Notes: generated by a model not told the origin, from the sequence alone. 64,000 bases of DNA from Pseudomonas sp. L5B5 (GCF_020520285.1 NZ_CP084742.1:1488001-1552000), one strand, 5' to 3'. Counted from the stretch's first letter, positions 33,512-44,322 are shown. Numbers and translations: made by a program.

Positions 33512-35978
33512 GGGCAAAAGTCCTCAGCAGGTCTGCAGGTTGCGCCCGGTACAGCTGCAGCAACGGCCAGGCCGAGGCCAAAAGGGTCGCCAGCATGGCC
33601 AGCCCCAGCAGTTGCAGGAGCTGGCCAGGGAACACCCGCAATGGCAGGCGCCAGCCGAAAGCCTGGACATTGATCACCGTGTCCAGGCACCAGGCCAGGA
33701 GAATGCCCAGGGGCAGCGCCAGGACCAGCGTCAGCAAGGCCAGCAGCCAGGTCTGGCCCAGGTTGAGCAGCATCAGTTGGCGTCGTCCCACACCCAGGGC
33801 CCAAAGGGGCGCCAACTGCCCCAGGCGCCCCTGGCTCTGGGTCAGCAGGCTGATGAACAAGGCCACGGCGGACACCCCCAGGGTCAGGCTGTTGAGGGCC
33901 GCCGTGGCGGCAAAGGTGCGTTCGAAGACCTGCTGCGACCAGCCCTTGAGGCGGGCCTGGTCGACAATCTGGCTGTCGTCCAGTTGCCAGCGTTGTTGCA
34001 GGGCCTGGGCCAGCGGGCCGAGAGTGCCCGGCTCCAGGCGCAGGTTGAAGCGGTTGGGCGCCAGCTGCGGCCAGTGCTGGCGCAGGTGAGCGGCGTTCAC
34101 CAGCAGGTGGCCCCTGGGGTTGCCATAGTCGGCGTAAATCCCCGCCACCCGGGGCACCCATTGCCCGCCGGGCACCGGCAGTTCGAGGCGATCCCCTGGG
34201 CGCAGGTGCAGGCGTCGGGCCAGTTGCTCGCTGAGCATCAGGCTGTCCTGGCTGGCCAACTGATCCCAGGCCCGCTCGCCGTCGGTTTCCAGCAATGGCC
34301 AGTGCTGGCGATAGGACGGGTGATCGATCACCCCATACAGGTCTGCCGGCCAGCCCTGGATCTGCAACGGCACCTGCCACACCGGCAGGCTGGCCAGCAC
34401 GGCGGGCTGCTGCGCCAGCCAGTCCTGCAACTGCAAGGCCTGCTCCGGGTTCCGGGGATTGATGTACAGATCGGCGCTCAGGCGCTGTTCCAGCCAGTCC
34501 CCGAAGGTCTGGCGGAAGCCTGCCGTCATGCTGCCAGCACCGACGTTCGCCGCCAGGGCCAGCAGCAACGCCATCAGGGCCAGGCTCAGGGCCGGCAGCT
34601 GCTGGCGGCAATCGGCCAGGAACCAGGCCCCCAGTGCCCCACGCGAGCGCCCGAGCACCGTCCCCAGCACCCCATCGAGCACCACCGGCAAGCCGAGGGC
34701 CGCCGCCAGCAACAGCGCTGCCATCAGCACAAATCCACTGGCCAGGCTATTGCCCCAGTACCAGGCCGCCAGGGCCAGCAATGCCGCGAGAATCGCCACC
34801 CGCCCCTGGCGCCGCAGCCAGCGAGCATGGGCCTGGTGCCAGGCCTGGGGGTTGGCCAGGGCCAGCAGCGGCAGGCGCGCGGCCCGCAACAGGCTGGCGG
34901 CGCCGGCCAGCAGGGCCCCCGCCAGGCTCAGCCCGATGCCGCTGAACCACCACCCCGGGCTCAGGCTCAGTTGCCCCGGCACCTGGGCGCCATACAGGCC
35001 GCGCAGGCTGGCGGCCACGTCGGGCAGCAAGACCCCGGCCAGCAGGTAGCCACTGACCACCCCCGCCACACCGCCCAACAGCGCCAGGCCCCCCAGCTCG
35101 ACGCACAGGCAGCCGATCAACAGCCGCGCGCTGACTCCGCAGGCGCGCAAGGTGCGCAACAGGCCGCGTCGTTGCTCCAGGGCCAGACCGATGGCGGCAT
35201 GGACGATGAACAAGCCGACCACGAAGGACAGGAAGCCCAGGGCATCCAGGTTCAGGTGAAAGCTCTCGGTCAGGCGCGCCAGATCGCCCTCGGCCTCGCC
35301 CTGGCGCAACACCAACTGCCCGGCCAGGGCCGCGGGCAAGGCCGGCGCCCGGGCGGCGAAGTCCCTGGGCAGCAGCAGGCGGCTGAGCTGGCCCGGCTGG
35401 TGAAGCAGCGACTGGGCAAAACCTATGTCCATCAGCAGCAGCCCCGGGGCCATGTCGGCCCGTACCTGCAAGGGTGGCAGGCGCTGGCCATCGCGGGTCC
35501 TGGGTTGCTCGCCTGCGTGGTAGCCAAGGCTGGCCAGGGTCTGCGGCGCCACCCAGGTGCGGCCCGGGGGGCTGAAGAACTCGGCGACCTGGCGCAGGTC
35601 CAGGACCTGCCCGGCGATGGAGGAACCGCCGGGCAGCGATACCGGCTCGATCCCCATCAGTTGCAGCGGCAAGGCTTGCGCCTCCAGCTGCACCCGCCCC
35701 TGGAGCACCGTCGATACCGGCCAGCCAGCCCGGCGCAGGTCGACAAACCACTGCTGGGGGAAAGCGCTGCCACTGGCGGTGACCAGGCTGGCCTGGGGCT
35801 CACCGCCGATCAAGCGGCTGGCCCGGGCATAGCTGTCGCGGGCCTGGGTATTGAGGGCGAGCACGCCGGTCAGCAGGCTGGTAGCCAGCCACAGCCCGGT
35901 CAACACGCTGAAGAACTGCACCGGGTGCTGGCGCCAGTGGCTCAGCAGCGCCCACAGCGCCGTGCCGAAGACCCGCAC
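33501..35978 (-). CDS. FtsX/MacB-like ABC transporter permease (AttFG type)
   Basis: An 825-residue permease with two FtsX repeats. An N-terminal membrane helix (about 20-42) is followed by a large periplasmic domain, then three helices at about 250-355, a second pair of helices near 395-440, another N-terminal-type helix near 480, a second periplasmic domain, and three final helices from about 690 to 815. Such fused permeases belong to the LolCDE/MacB mechanotransmission type, which works on periplasmic lipids or lipoproteins. The GTG start is one base after the ATPase stop, with GAGG in front. It forms an operon with the ATPase and the AttH-like lipoprotein. Confidence 0.88.
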   Translation of the reverse strand: MRVFGTALWALLSHWRQHPVQFFSVLTGLWLATSLLTGVLALNTQARDSYARASRLIGGEPQASLVTASGSAFPQQWFVDLRRAGWPVSTVLQGRVQLEAQALPLQLMGIEPVSLPGGSSIAGQVLDLRQVAEFFSPPGRTWVAPQTLASLGYHAGEQPRTRDGQRLPPLQVRADMAPGLLLMDIGFAQSLLHQPGQLSRLLLPRDFAARAPALPAALAGQLVLRQGEAEGDLARLTESFHLNLDALGFLSFVVGLFIVHAAIGLALEQRRGLLRTLRACGVSARLLIGCLCVELGGLALLGGVAGVVSGYLLAGVLLPDVAASLRGLYGAQVPGQLSLSPGWWFSGIGLSLAGALLAGAASLLRAARLPLLALANPQAWHQAHARWLRRQGRVAILAALLALAAWYWGNSLASGFVLMAALLLAAALGLPVVLDGVLGTVLGRSRGALGAWFLADCRQQLPALSLALMALLLALAANVGAGSMTAGFRQTFGDWLEQRLSADLYINPRNPEQALQLQDWLAQQPAVLASLPVWQVPLQIQGWPADLYGVIDHPSYRQHWPLLETDGERAWDQLASQDSLMLSEQLARRLHLRPGDRLELPVPGGQWVPRVAGIYADYGNPRGHLLVNAAHLRQHWPQLAPNRFNLRLEPGTLGPLAQALQQRWQLDDSQIVDQARLKGWSQQVFERTFAATAALNSLTLGVSAVALFISLLTQSQGRLGQLAPLWALGVGRRQLMLLNLGQTWLLALLTLVLALPLGILLAWCLDTVINVQAFGWRLPLRVFPGQLLQLLGLAMLATLLASAWPLLQLYRAQPADLLRTFAHED

Positions 35979-35979
35979 C

Positions 35980-36648
35980 TCAGGCCCCGTCCGTGGCGGC
36001 CAGGCGCCCGCGCTGCAGGACCACGGTACGTTGCAGGCGACTGGCGACCCGTTGGCTGTGGGTGACCATCAACAAGCTGGTCGGACTGTCCGCCAGCAGC
36101 TCCAGCAACAGTTGCAGGACCTCGTCGCTGGTGGCTTCGTCGAGGCTGCCGGTAGGTTCATCGGCCAGCAGCAAGGACGGCCTGGCAGCCAGCGCACGGC
36201 CCAGGGCCACCCGTTGCTGCTGGCCGCCGGAGAGCTGTTCCGGGTAGCGCCGCAGCAGCTCACCCAGGCCCAGGCGCGCCACCAGGTGGGCTTGCCAGAG
36301 CGGATCGAAACGCCCGGCCAGGCGCGCCTGGAACCCCAGGTTGTCCTCGACCCGCAGGCTGCTGATCAGGTTGAACTGTTGGAACACCAGGCCCACCTCG
36401 GTGCGTCGCCAGTTGGCCAGTTGCGCCTCGCTCATCCGCTCCAGGTGCTGCTGGCCGATGCGAATGCTGCCGCGATCGAGCTTGTCCAGCCCTGCCACCA
36501 GGTGCAGCAGGGTGCTCTTGCCACTGCCGGACTCGCCCATCAGCGCCAGGCTGCTGCCCTGCTCCAGGTGCAGATCGACGCCCTGCAGCACCGCCAGCGG
36601 CCCCTGGGGCGTGGCGTAGCTCTTGAACACTCCTTGTACGTGCAGCAT
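35980..36648 (-). CDS. ABC transporter ATP-binding protein (LolD/MacB class)
   Basis: A 222-residue ATPase. Walker A is GESGSGKST (about residues 37-45), the Q-loop is FQQFNLI, the signature is LSGGQQQR, Walker B is LLLADEPTGSLD, and the H-loop is MVTHS. This is the LolD/MacB/FtsE class that powers FtsX-type permeases. The ATG at 36648 starts right at the first conserved strand; the open frame upstream has no family match. It is the first gene of a three-gene operon. The cargo is unknown; the AttEFGH comparison suggests export or extraction of a lipophilic compound. Confidence 0.9.
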   Translation of the reverse strand: MLHVQGVFKSYATPQGPLAVLQGVDLHLEQGSSLALMGESGSGKSTLLHLVAGLDKLDRGSIRIGQQHLERMSEAQLANWRRTEVGLVFQQFNLISSLRVEDNLGFQARLAGRFDPLWQAHLVARLGLGELLRRYPEQLSGGQQQRVALGRALAARPSLLLADEPTGSLDEATSDEVLQLLLELLADSPTSLLMVTHSQRVASRLQRTVVLQRGRLAATDGA

Positions 36649-36831
36649 GGGCCGGCTCGTCCGATCTGTGAGGCGTTCAAGAATAACCCGTGTCGCCTGG
36701 CAGGCCAGCGCAAACCTTCGCAACCCCGGGCAGGCAGCACCCGCGCGAGCGCCGAACGAGCATCGGCCCCTATCGTCCAGACCCCGCGGAATATAGTATT
36801 GCCCCCCTTTTGCTCATTGCAGGACGCACCC

Positions 36832-37380
36832 ATGACCTACACCAGGGCCCAATTGAAATACCGGCTGTTCATCGCCGCAGGTGCACTGCTGTTTGCCGGT
36901 GCCTTGATCTCGACCTTTTTCTCGACCCTGAAAATGCTCCACTGGCGCCTGGACAGCTACACCACCATGGCGCGTACCATCAACCGCCCGATCGAGCAGT
37001 TCACTGTCATGGTCTGGGAGAACACCCGGCCCCTGAATTGGTTCTGGGACAACAGCCCGACCCCCGACTTCATCCGCCTGAGCAACTCGGTGCACTGGAA
37101 GTTCCTGCTGATCTACCTGCTGATCTTCATCGGCGCCGCCCTGTTCGCCTCGGGCCGTGCACTGATGCGCAAGGTCGAGGAAGTCGAACCGCTGATCCAG
37201 GCCCAGCTCCAGGCTCCGGTCGAGGAAGGCGTGCCCGCCAAGACCCTGCAACAGCTGGAGGATTCGACCCCGGTGGGCGACGCGCCATCGTTCTTCAGCC
37301 AGACCCGTCTGTTGTGCGTCTGGCCCCTGGGCGGCGCGGCGGCCTACCTGGCCCTACTGTGGATGCTGGGCATCCTCTGA
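36832..37380 (+). CDS. YniB-family membrane protein
   Basis: A 182-residue protein with three or four membrane segments (about 12-35, 95-115 and 155-180). The NRPIEQFTVMVWENTRPLNW and FWDNSPTPDFI stretches match what I know of YniB from E. coli, including the NSPTP tract. Function is unknown in all species. AGGA lies eight or nine bases before the ATG. The last 27 bases overlap the end of the convergent VanW gene, which is unusual but both frames read as genuine. Confidence 0.8.
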   Translation: MTYTRAQLKYRLFIAAGALLFAGALISTFFSTLKMLHWRLDSYTTMARTINRPIEQFTVMVWENTRPLNWFWDNSPTPDFIRLSNSVHWKFLLIYLLIFIGAALFASGRALMRKVEEVEPLIQAQLQAPVEEGVPAKTLQQLEDSTPVGDAPSFFSQTRLLCVWPLGGAAAYLALLWMLGIL

Positions 37381-38205
37381 ACCTGGTGCCGGCTGCTCGA
37401 ACAGCGCCTCGGCCACCGGATACTTGACCACCACCCGGTTGCGATACAGGCATTCCTGGCGCACCAGTTCCGGGTTCTGGCCCTTGGTGCGGATGTCGCG
37501 CCAGATCTGGTTCTCGCGGTACACCCGGCCACCCTCGCGAACGAAGCGGTGGGCTCGCTGATAGACGTGATAACGATAGTCGCGCGGCTGTTCGCAGAGC
37601 AGCTCGCCTTCGAGCTGGTGCTCACCGACCCGCAGCTTGAGCTGGAAGGCATGGGGCCCCGGGTTGTGCAGCACCAGGTCGATGTAGTTGTAGAAGATCG
37701 CCGCGCCGGAACCGAAAGGCAGCACCCGGCCCTCGTCGGGGAACGGGTCGAAGCTGTGGTTGGCGCGCTCCACCACCTGCAACGGCGAGTGGATCGCCAT
37801 CCAGTGGATCAGGTTGCTCAACTGGCAGATGCCGCCGCCGATGCCGCTGCGGGCCTCACCGAACGACAGCTCCATGCCCTCGACGAACCCACGCTCGCGG
37901 CTCGGCCGGCCCACCAGCTGGCAGAAGGAAAAATACTCCCCCGGACCGATGCGCACGCCATCGATGCAGGCCACCGCCAGCCTGAGGTTGATCACCTTGT
38001 TGTGTTGCAAGGCCAGGTCGCTGTCGCCCAGGGTGCGAATCAACTTGGAGGTGTGCTTGATGTAGCGCCAAGGCAAGCGCGGGCTAGCGGCTGCGGGGCG
38101 GGCATAACGCCGGCCGGAAAAACGCCAGGCCAGGCTGCGCGCCAGGCGTTTCTGGCGCACGCGCAACCAGTACAGCAAAGGGTGATACGAGGACAGCGGT
38201 TTCAT
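37354..38205 (-). CDS. VanW-family protein
   Basis: A 283-residue soluble protein of the VanW family. The core runs from about residue 65 to 200 (NLRLAVACIDGVRIGPGEYF, then GGGICQLSNLIHWMAIHSPL), and includes the family's conserved Gly-Gly-Gly-Ile-Cys-Gln-Leu. VanW was named from vancomycin-resistance clusters, but the function of chromosomal copies is not known and no resistance should be inferred. There is a basic N-terminal arm of about 50 residues. It is divergent from no gene and converges on yniB with an overlap of 27 bases. Confidence 0.88.
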   Translation of the reverse strand: MKPLSSYHPLLYWLRVRQKRLARSLAWRFSGRRYARPAAASPRLPWRYIKHTSKLIRTLGDSDLALQHNKVINLRLAVACIDGVRIGPGEYFSFCQLVGRPSRERGFVEGMELSFGEARSGIGGGICQLSNLIHWMAIHSPLQVVERANHSFDPFPDEGRVLPFGSGAAIFYNYIDLVLHNPGPHAFQLKLRVGEHQLEGELLCEQPRDYRYHVYQRAHRFVREGGRVYRENQIWRDIRTKGQNPELVRQECLYRNRVVVKYPVAEALFEQPAPGSEDAQHPQ

Positions 38206-38299
38206 CGAGGGTCATGGGCCAGCCAAGGGCCGGCTTCGTCCTTGAAAAAAAGAGCGGCATCTTAGCCGCAAGCCCGAATCATCACTAGCCACCCACCGC

Positions 38300-40039
38300 C
38301 TAGGCAGCGCTCGGCCCCAGCAGTTGGCTCAACGCGGCCCGCAACTTGCCCGGTTTCAGCGGTTTGTTGAGCAGCGGCGCCCCCAGTTGCTGCAGGGCCA
38401 GACGGCACTGGTCGCTGCGGTCGGCGGTGATGATCACCGCCGGCAACGGCAGGCCGAAGTGCTCGCGCAACTGGCGCACCACCTCGCACCCCGTCACCCC
38501 GTGATCCAGGTGGAAGTCGGCCAGGATCAGCTCCGGCGCCCGACCTTGCAGCGCTTCCAGGGCCGCGGCCCGGTCGGTGGCGGTGACGACCTGGCACCCC
38601 CACTGCCCCAGCAGCGCAGCCATGCTTTCCAGGATGCTCGTTTCATTGTCCAGCACCAGCAGCCGGCGGCCGGGCAGCGGGTTGCCGGCGCTCGGCTGCG
38701 CCACCTGCTGGCTGATGGGCAGTGGCACGCGGGTGGCCAGCGGCACCTCGATGCTGAACCGCGAACCACGGCCCGGGCGCGAATGCACCTTGACCCGGTA
38801 GCCGAGGATACGGGCAATGCGCTCGACGATCGCCAGTCCCAGGCCCACCCCCTTGCGATCGGCGGCCCGTCCCACATCCAGCTGGTTGAACTCGAGGAAA
38901 ATCGATTCCAGGCGTTCGGCGGCAATCCCCCGGCCGGTGTCCCAGATCTCCAGCCGCAACTGCTCGCCTCGGCGGCGCGCCGCCAGCAGGATGCTGCCGT
39001 GCTCGGTGTAGCGGCAGGCGTTGCTCAACAGGTTGCGCAGGATCCGCGTCAGCAGCCGCAGGTCGGTGAACAGCGCGTAGTCCCCCAGGCGCACCCGCAA
39101 CTCCAGGCCTGCCGCCTCGGCCACCGACTGGAACTCGGAAACCAGCGGCGCGAGGATTTCGTCCAGGCGATAGACAGCCGGGTCCGGCTTGACCGCAGCC
39201 TGGTCCAGGCGGGAAATGTCCAGCAGGTCGGTGAGCAGGTCCTCGGCGCCCTCCAGGGCCTGGTGGGTGCGTTCCACCAGCAGTTGCTCGGCGCTGGGCA
39301 ACTGGCGTTCACGCAAGGTGGAGATCAGCAGGCGCGCGGCATTCAAGGGTTGCAGCAGGTCATGACTGGCGGCGGCCAGGTACTTGTCCTTGCTGCGGTT
39401 GGCGGCCTCGGCGGCATCCCGAGCCTCTCGCGCTTCGCGCTCACTGCGCTCGCGTCGCTGGATCTGCTGGTGCAGCTCGCGGTTGGCGTCCAGCAGTTCG
39501 TCGGTGCGCGCGGCCACCCGTTGCTCCAGCTGGTCGTTGAGCTGTTCCAGGCGTTGCTGGGCCAGCTTGCGTTCGGTGATGTCGGCGACGAAGCCTTCCA
39601 CCAGCCCTTGCTCGTCAGGCTTGAGCAGCAGGTTCATCAACACGTCGATGCTGCTGCCGTCCTTGCGCCGAAGTTGGGTCTCGTAGCCCAGCAGGCTGCG
39701 CTCGCGCTGCAGCTGCTCGCCGATGGCCTCCAGCTCCCGGGCTCCGCCGACGAACAGGTTGCCGGCCAGGTCGGCCAGGGAAAACAGCACTTCCTGGGGG
39801 TCCTGGTAACCCAGCATGCGCGCCAGGGCCGGATTGGCGGCGCGCATGCCGGCCTGCAGGCTGGCCTGGAAGATCCCGTGCACCGCATGTTCGAACAGCC
39901 ACTTGTAGCGGTTGCGCTCGGTTTCCAGGTCTTCCAGGCGCGCCGCCAGCTCCGGGTAGTGGCTCTTGCGCGCCGAGTGATTGCCCAGGCCCAGCAGCCC
40001 GGCCAGGGCCCGTTGCTGTTCGTCAGAGGGCCTCGCCAT
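38300..40039 (-). CDS. ercS: PAS-domain hybrid sensor histidine kinase, ErcS type
   Basis: A 579-residue soluble hybrid kinase. It has a PAS domain (about 45-165), a coiled-coil (about 170-235), a HisKA domain with the phospho-acceptor in AAASHDLLQPLNAARL, an HATPase domain (NLLSNACRY, DTGRGI, GVGLGLAIV), and a C-terminal receiver domain with the Asp in LILADFHLDHG. The start is ATG 40039, inside the end of ercA (17-base overlap). In P. aeruginosa ErcS acts in the regulatory cascade for ethanol oxidation and its gene follows ercA, as here. The signal it senses is unknown; lack of membrane segments points to an internal one. Confidence 0.86.
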   Translation of the reverse strand: MARPSDEQQRALAGLLGLGNHSARKSHYPELAARLEDLETERNRYKWLFEHAVHGIFQASLQAGMRAANPALARMLGYQDPQEVLFSLADLAGNLFVGGARELEAIGEQLQRERSLLGYETQLRRKDGSSIDVLMNLLLKPDEQGLVEGFVADITERKLAQQRLEQLNDQLEQRVAARTDELLDANRELHQQIQRRERSEREAREARDAAEAANRSKDKYLAAASHDLLQPLNAARLLISTLRERQLPSAEQLLVERTHQALEGAEDLLTDLLDISRLDQAAVKPDPAVYRLDEILAPLVSEFQSVAEAAGLELRVRLGDYALFTDLRLLTRILRNLLSNACRYTEHGSILLAARRRGEQLRLEIWDTGRGIAAERLESIFLEFNQLDVGRAADRKGVGLGLAIVERIARILGYRVKVHSRPGRGSRFSIEVPLATRVPLPISQQVAQPSAGNPLPGRRLLVLDNETSILESMAALLGQWGCQVVTATDRAAALEALQGRAPELILADFHLDHGVTGCEVVRQLREHFGLPLPAVIITADRSDQCRLALQQLGAPLLNKPLKPGKLRAALSQLLGPSAA

Positions 40040-41186
40040 AGACCACCTCGACATCACGCTGGCTGGATTCGCGAGGGTTGGTAAGGATGCACGGATCGTC
40101 CATCGCATGGCGCGACAGGAACGGAATATCGCTGCTGCTGACCCCATGCAGGCCCAGGGTCTCGTGGAAACCGATGGCCTGCTTGAGCGCGATCAGGTGG
40201 TCCACCAGGCGCCGGCAGATCTGTGGCTGGCTCAGCCCACGGCAATCGATGCCGAAGGTCTCGGCGATCACCTTGAAACGCTCCGGCGCCGAGTTGTAGT
40301 TGAAGGCCACCACGTGCTCGACCAGCACCGCGTTGCACAGCCCGTGAGGCAGGTCGAGGAAGCCACCCAGGCTGTGGGACATGGCATGCACCGCACCGAG
40401 GATCGCATTGGAAAACGCCAGCCCGGCCTGCATGCTGCCGAGCATGATCTTCTCGCGCAGGGCGATGTCCTGAGGGTTGGCGATCATCTGCACCAGGTTG
40501 CCGTTGATCAGGCGCATGGCCTCCAGGGCATGGGGATCGGTCAGTGGCCCGTGGCCGGTGGAGACGAACGCCTCGATGGCATGCACCAGGGCATCGATGC
40601 CGGTACAGGCAGAAAGGAACGGGTCCATGCCTTGGGTGGTTTGCGGATCGATCAGCGACACATCGGGAACCACCGCCTTGCTGACGATGGAGAACTTCAT
40701 CCGCTCCTGCTGGTTGGAAATGATCACGAACTGCGAGACATCCGCCGAGGTCCCGGCGGTGGTGGGAATCATGATCAGTGGCGGGCTGGGCATGCGGAGC
40801 ATGTCCACCCCTTCGAACTCCAGGATGCTGCGCCCGTGGGCCACCACGATGCCGATGCCCTTGCCGCAGTCCATGGGGCTGCCGCCACCGACGGCGACGA
40901 TCACGTCACAGGCGTTTTCCCGGTAGACCTCGGCGCCCAACATCACCTCCTCCACCCGCGGATTGGGCGACACCGCGCTGTACAGGCAGTGCTCCACGCC
41001 CTGGGCCTGGAGGCTGGCCTGGACATCGGCGACCCAGCCGGCGGCGATCACCCCGGGGTCGCTGACCACCAGGACCTTGCGCGCACCGAAGGTCTTCGCA
41101 TAGTTGCCGACGTTATGCCGGCAGCCGGCGCCAAAGATGATTTCCGGGGAGACGAACTTGCGCAGCAGACTGAGATTCTGGCCCAT
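40023..41186 (-). CDS. ercA: Iron-containing alcohol dehydrogenase, ErcA
   Basis: A 387-residue group III (iron-type) alcohol dehydrogenase. The NAD(P) site is GGGSPMDCGKG (about residues 98-108), and the metal ligands fall in DALVHAIEAF, AMSHSLGGFLDLPHG and the later His. In Pseudomonas this gene sits beside ercS and has a regulatory role in ethanol metabolism besides possible aldehyde or alcohol turnover. It is upstream of ercS with overlapping ends. It is downstream of the pqqA-pqqB pair across a REP-filled gap of 227 bases, so a shared transcript is uncertain. Confidence 0.88.
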   Translation of the reverse strand: MGQNLSLLRKFVSPEIIFGAGCRHNVGNYAKTFGARKVLVVSDPGVIAAGWVADVQASLQAQGVEHCLYSAVSPNPRVEEVMLGAEVYRENACDVIVAVGGGSPMDCGKGIGIVVAHGRSILEFEGVDMLRMPSPPLIMIPTTAGTSADVSQFVIISNQQERMKFSIVSKAVVPDVSLIDPQTTQGMDPFLSACTGIDALVHAIEAFVSTGHGPLTDPHALEAMRLINGNLVQMIANPQDIALREKIMLGSMQAGLAFSNAILGAVHAMSHSLGGFLDLPHGLCNAVLVEHVVAFNYNSAPERFKVIAETFGIDCRGLSQPQICRRLVDHLIALKQAIGFHETLGLHGVSSSDIPFLSRHAMDDPCILTNPRESSQRDVEVVYGEAL

Positions 41187-41287
41187 GGCAAAAGCCTGTT
41201 TTCTTATTGTTCTGGAAAGAACGCCAGCCTAAAGCATCGCCGGGCGAATGCAATCCGACCATCGTGTACCCCGCCTCGTCGGTTTGC

Positions 41288-41420
41288 GTAGCCGCTGCCG
41301 CAGGCTGCGCACGGCTCGGTACGAGCCGCAGAACCTGGCACCGTGGTCCGCCTGATGTACCACGCGTTACGGGCGCTGCGCACCCGGTCGCAGCCTCGCA
41401 GGCTCGGCAGCGGCTACAGG
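41288..41420. repeat. REP-type inverted repeat pair between pqqB and ercA
   Basis: The left arm starts GTAGCCGCTGCCGCAGGCTG and the right arm ends CGGCAGCGGCTACA at 41418, right against the pqqB stop codon. Same family as at 5239. It fills most of the 227-base gap. Confidence 0.78.
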
Positions 41421-42328
41421 TGCAGGTCCATGCCGTCGTGGGCCACTTCGATGCCACGGCGCAGCAATTGGGCATGCTCGGCGGAGTCCTCGTCGAGGAT
41501 CGGGTTGGTGTTGTTGATGTGGATCAGCACCTTGCGCGCCCGTGGAAAGGCCTCCAGCACCTCGAGCATGCCGCCTGGGCCACTCTGCGCCAGGTGACCC
41601 ATCTCGCTGCCAAGCTTGTCGCCGACTCCGCACTGGCGCATTTCGTCATCGCGCCACAGGGTGCCGTCCACCAGCAGGCAGTCGGCGCGGCCCATCCACT
41701 CCAGCAAGGCCTGGTCCACCTGCCCCAGGCCCGGCGCGTAGAACAGGCTGGCACCACTGCGCCGGTCCTCGACGAACAGGCCGATGTTGTCCCCCGGATG
41801 GGGGTTGCCGCGATGGGGCGAATACGGCGGCGCACTGCTGCGCAGGACAATGGCCCGCAACAGCAGGTCCGGGCAGGCCGGCACGCTGAAGGTACGGCCA
41901 TCGAGGTGGATCGGCTGCCAGGCCAGGCCGCCGTTCCAATGGCTGAGCATGTTGAACAGGGGAAAACCGCTGCACAGGTCCTGGTGCACCATCTCCGTAC
42001 ACCAGACCAGGTGCGGGCAGCCCTCGCGCAGGCTGAGCAGGCCGGTGCAGTGATCGATCTGGCTGTCCAGCAGGATCACCCCGGCCAACGCCGAGTCCCG
42101 CAGTTGCCGTGCCGGTTGCAAGGGCGGAAAAGACGCCAGTTGCACGCGGATATCCGGCGAGGCGTTGCACAGGATCCAGTCCACGCCGTTGTCGCTCAGG
42201 GCGATGGACGATTGCGTTCGGGGCCGGGCTCGCAGGCTGGCATTGCGCACGCCGGCGCAGTTGCGGCAATTGCAGTTCCACTGCGGAAAACCGCCGCCCG
42301 CCGCAGAACCGAGAATGCGGATATGCAT
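41414..42328 (-). CDS. pqqB: PQQ biosynthesis protein PqqB
   Basis: A 304-residue metallo-beta-lactamase-fold protein of PQQ cofactor biosynthesis. PqqB hydroxylates the tyrosine-derived part of the precursor. The N-terminal [17 protein letters not shown] with its cysteine cluster is diagnostic, and QIDHCTG and INNTNPIL are the expected active-site regions. It follows pqqA by 62 bases. The other synthesis genes (pqqC, D, E, F) are not in this window, so this may be a second, cluster-local copy beside a complete operon elsewhere, or the species may split the operon. Confidence 0.92.
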   Translation of the reverse strand: MHIRILGSAAGGGFPQWNCNCRNCAGVRNASLRARPRTQSSIALSDNGVDWILCNASPDIRVQLASFPPLQPARQLRDSALAGVILLDSQIDHCTGLLSLREGCPHLVWCTEMVHQDLCSGFPLFNMLSHWNGGLAWQPIHLDGRTFSVPACPDLLLRAIVLRSSAPPYSPHRGNPHPGDNIGLFVEDRRSGASLFYAPGLGQVDQALLEWMGRADCLLVDGTLWRDDEMRQCGVGDKLGSEMGHLAQSGPGGMLEVLEAFPRARKVLIHINNTNPILDEDSAEHAQLLRRGIEVAHDGMDLHL

Positions 42329-42390
42329 GGTGTGCTCCTGAAGACTGCAAGGACCCCGACCGGCACCAGCACCGGCCGGGGCGGGACGGC

Positions 42391-42462
42391 TCAGCGGTTG
42401 GCGAAGTACATGGTCACTTCGAAGCCGATACGCAGGTCGGTGTACGCGGGTTTATGCCACAT
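42391..42462 (-). CDS. pqqA: PQQ precursor peptide PqqA (23 residues)
   Basis: A 23-codon gene for the ribosomal peptide from which PQQ is made. The conserved Glu15 and Tyr19 (EVTMY), which are cross-linked by PqqE to form the cofactor skeleton, are both present, followed by the usual FANR end. The start MWHKPAY is also typical. AGAGG lies about eight bases before the ATG. It is 62 bases upstream of pqqB. A TTGG-type tandem site shared with other units of the ethanol cluster lies 72-111 bp upstream. Confidence 0.92.
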   Translation of the reverse strand: MWHKPAYTDLRIGFEVTMYFANR

Positions 42463-42533
42463 GGGGTCAAGCCTCTTGTCATGCCGGGGGATTCCGGTAG
42501 AGGCATTAATGCACGCTGGCCGGCAGGACCGAA

Positions 42534-42573
42534 TGCTACTTTGGCACCGGTTGGCAGGGTGCCTTGGTAGGGC
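42534..42573 (-). promoter_or_regulatory. Tandem TTGG operator candidate upstream of pqqA
   Basis: Two copies: TGCTACTTTGGCACCGG (42534-42550) and GTGCCTTGGTAGGGC (42559-42573). Their TTGG cores are 23 bp apart. The nearer core lies 79 bp from the pqqA start. The same layout is upstream of exaC, pedF and the porin. Confidence 0.6.
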
Positions 42574-42576
42574 TTC

Positions 42577-42712
42577 GTGTAGCCGCTGCCGCAGGCTGCG
42601 CACGGCTCGGCACGAGCCGCCATGGCGTTGAACCTGGCGTATGGCGTTGCCCGGTTCTGCGGGCGCTGCGCACCCGATCGCAGCCTCGCCAGCTCGGCAG
42701 CGGCTACAGGAC
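42577..42712. repeat. REP-type inverted repeat pair
   Basis: The left arm starts GTAGCCGCTGCCGCAGGCTG and the right arm ends CGGCAGCGGCTACA. It lies between the pqqA promoter and the exaC terminator. Same family as at 5239. Confidence 0.78.
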
Positions 42713-42716
42713 GGGC

Positions 42717-42751
42717 AAAAAAAGGCGCGGGCCCACCCAAGGCACCGCGCC
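42717..42751 (-). terminator. Rho-independent terminator of exaC
   Basis: On the minus strand GGCGCGG pairs with CCGCGCC around a 14-base loop and is followed by seven T. It starts about 50 bases after the exaC stop codon, and separates exaC from the pqqAB unit. Confidence 0.85.
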
Positions 42752-42801
42752 GTGGCAAAAGATACCGGGCAGCACCCAACTGCCCGGCGCCCACCCATCG
42801 A

Positions 42802-44322
<1,521 letters not shown>

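Noticed and set aside
33387..36065. An 892-codon open frame on the plus strand opposite the ABC permease gene
   Set aside because: Very rich in Gln, Arg and Gly without hydrophobic core or motif. The minus-strand permease has proper membrane segments.
37354..38205. Vancomycin-resistance link for the VanW-family protein
   Set aside because: VanW alone gives no resistance, no van genes are present, and the host is Gram-negative.
42391..42798. A 135-codon frame that ends in the pqqA sequence
   Set aside because: Only the last 23 codons match PqqA and only that start has a ribosome site; the upstream part runs over the REP pair and operator.
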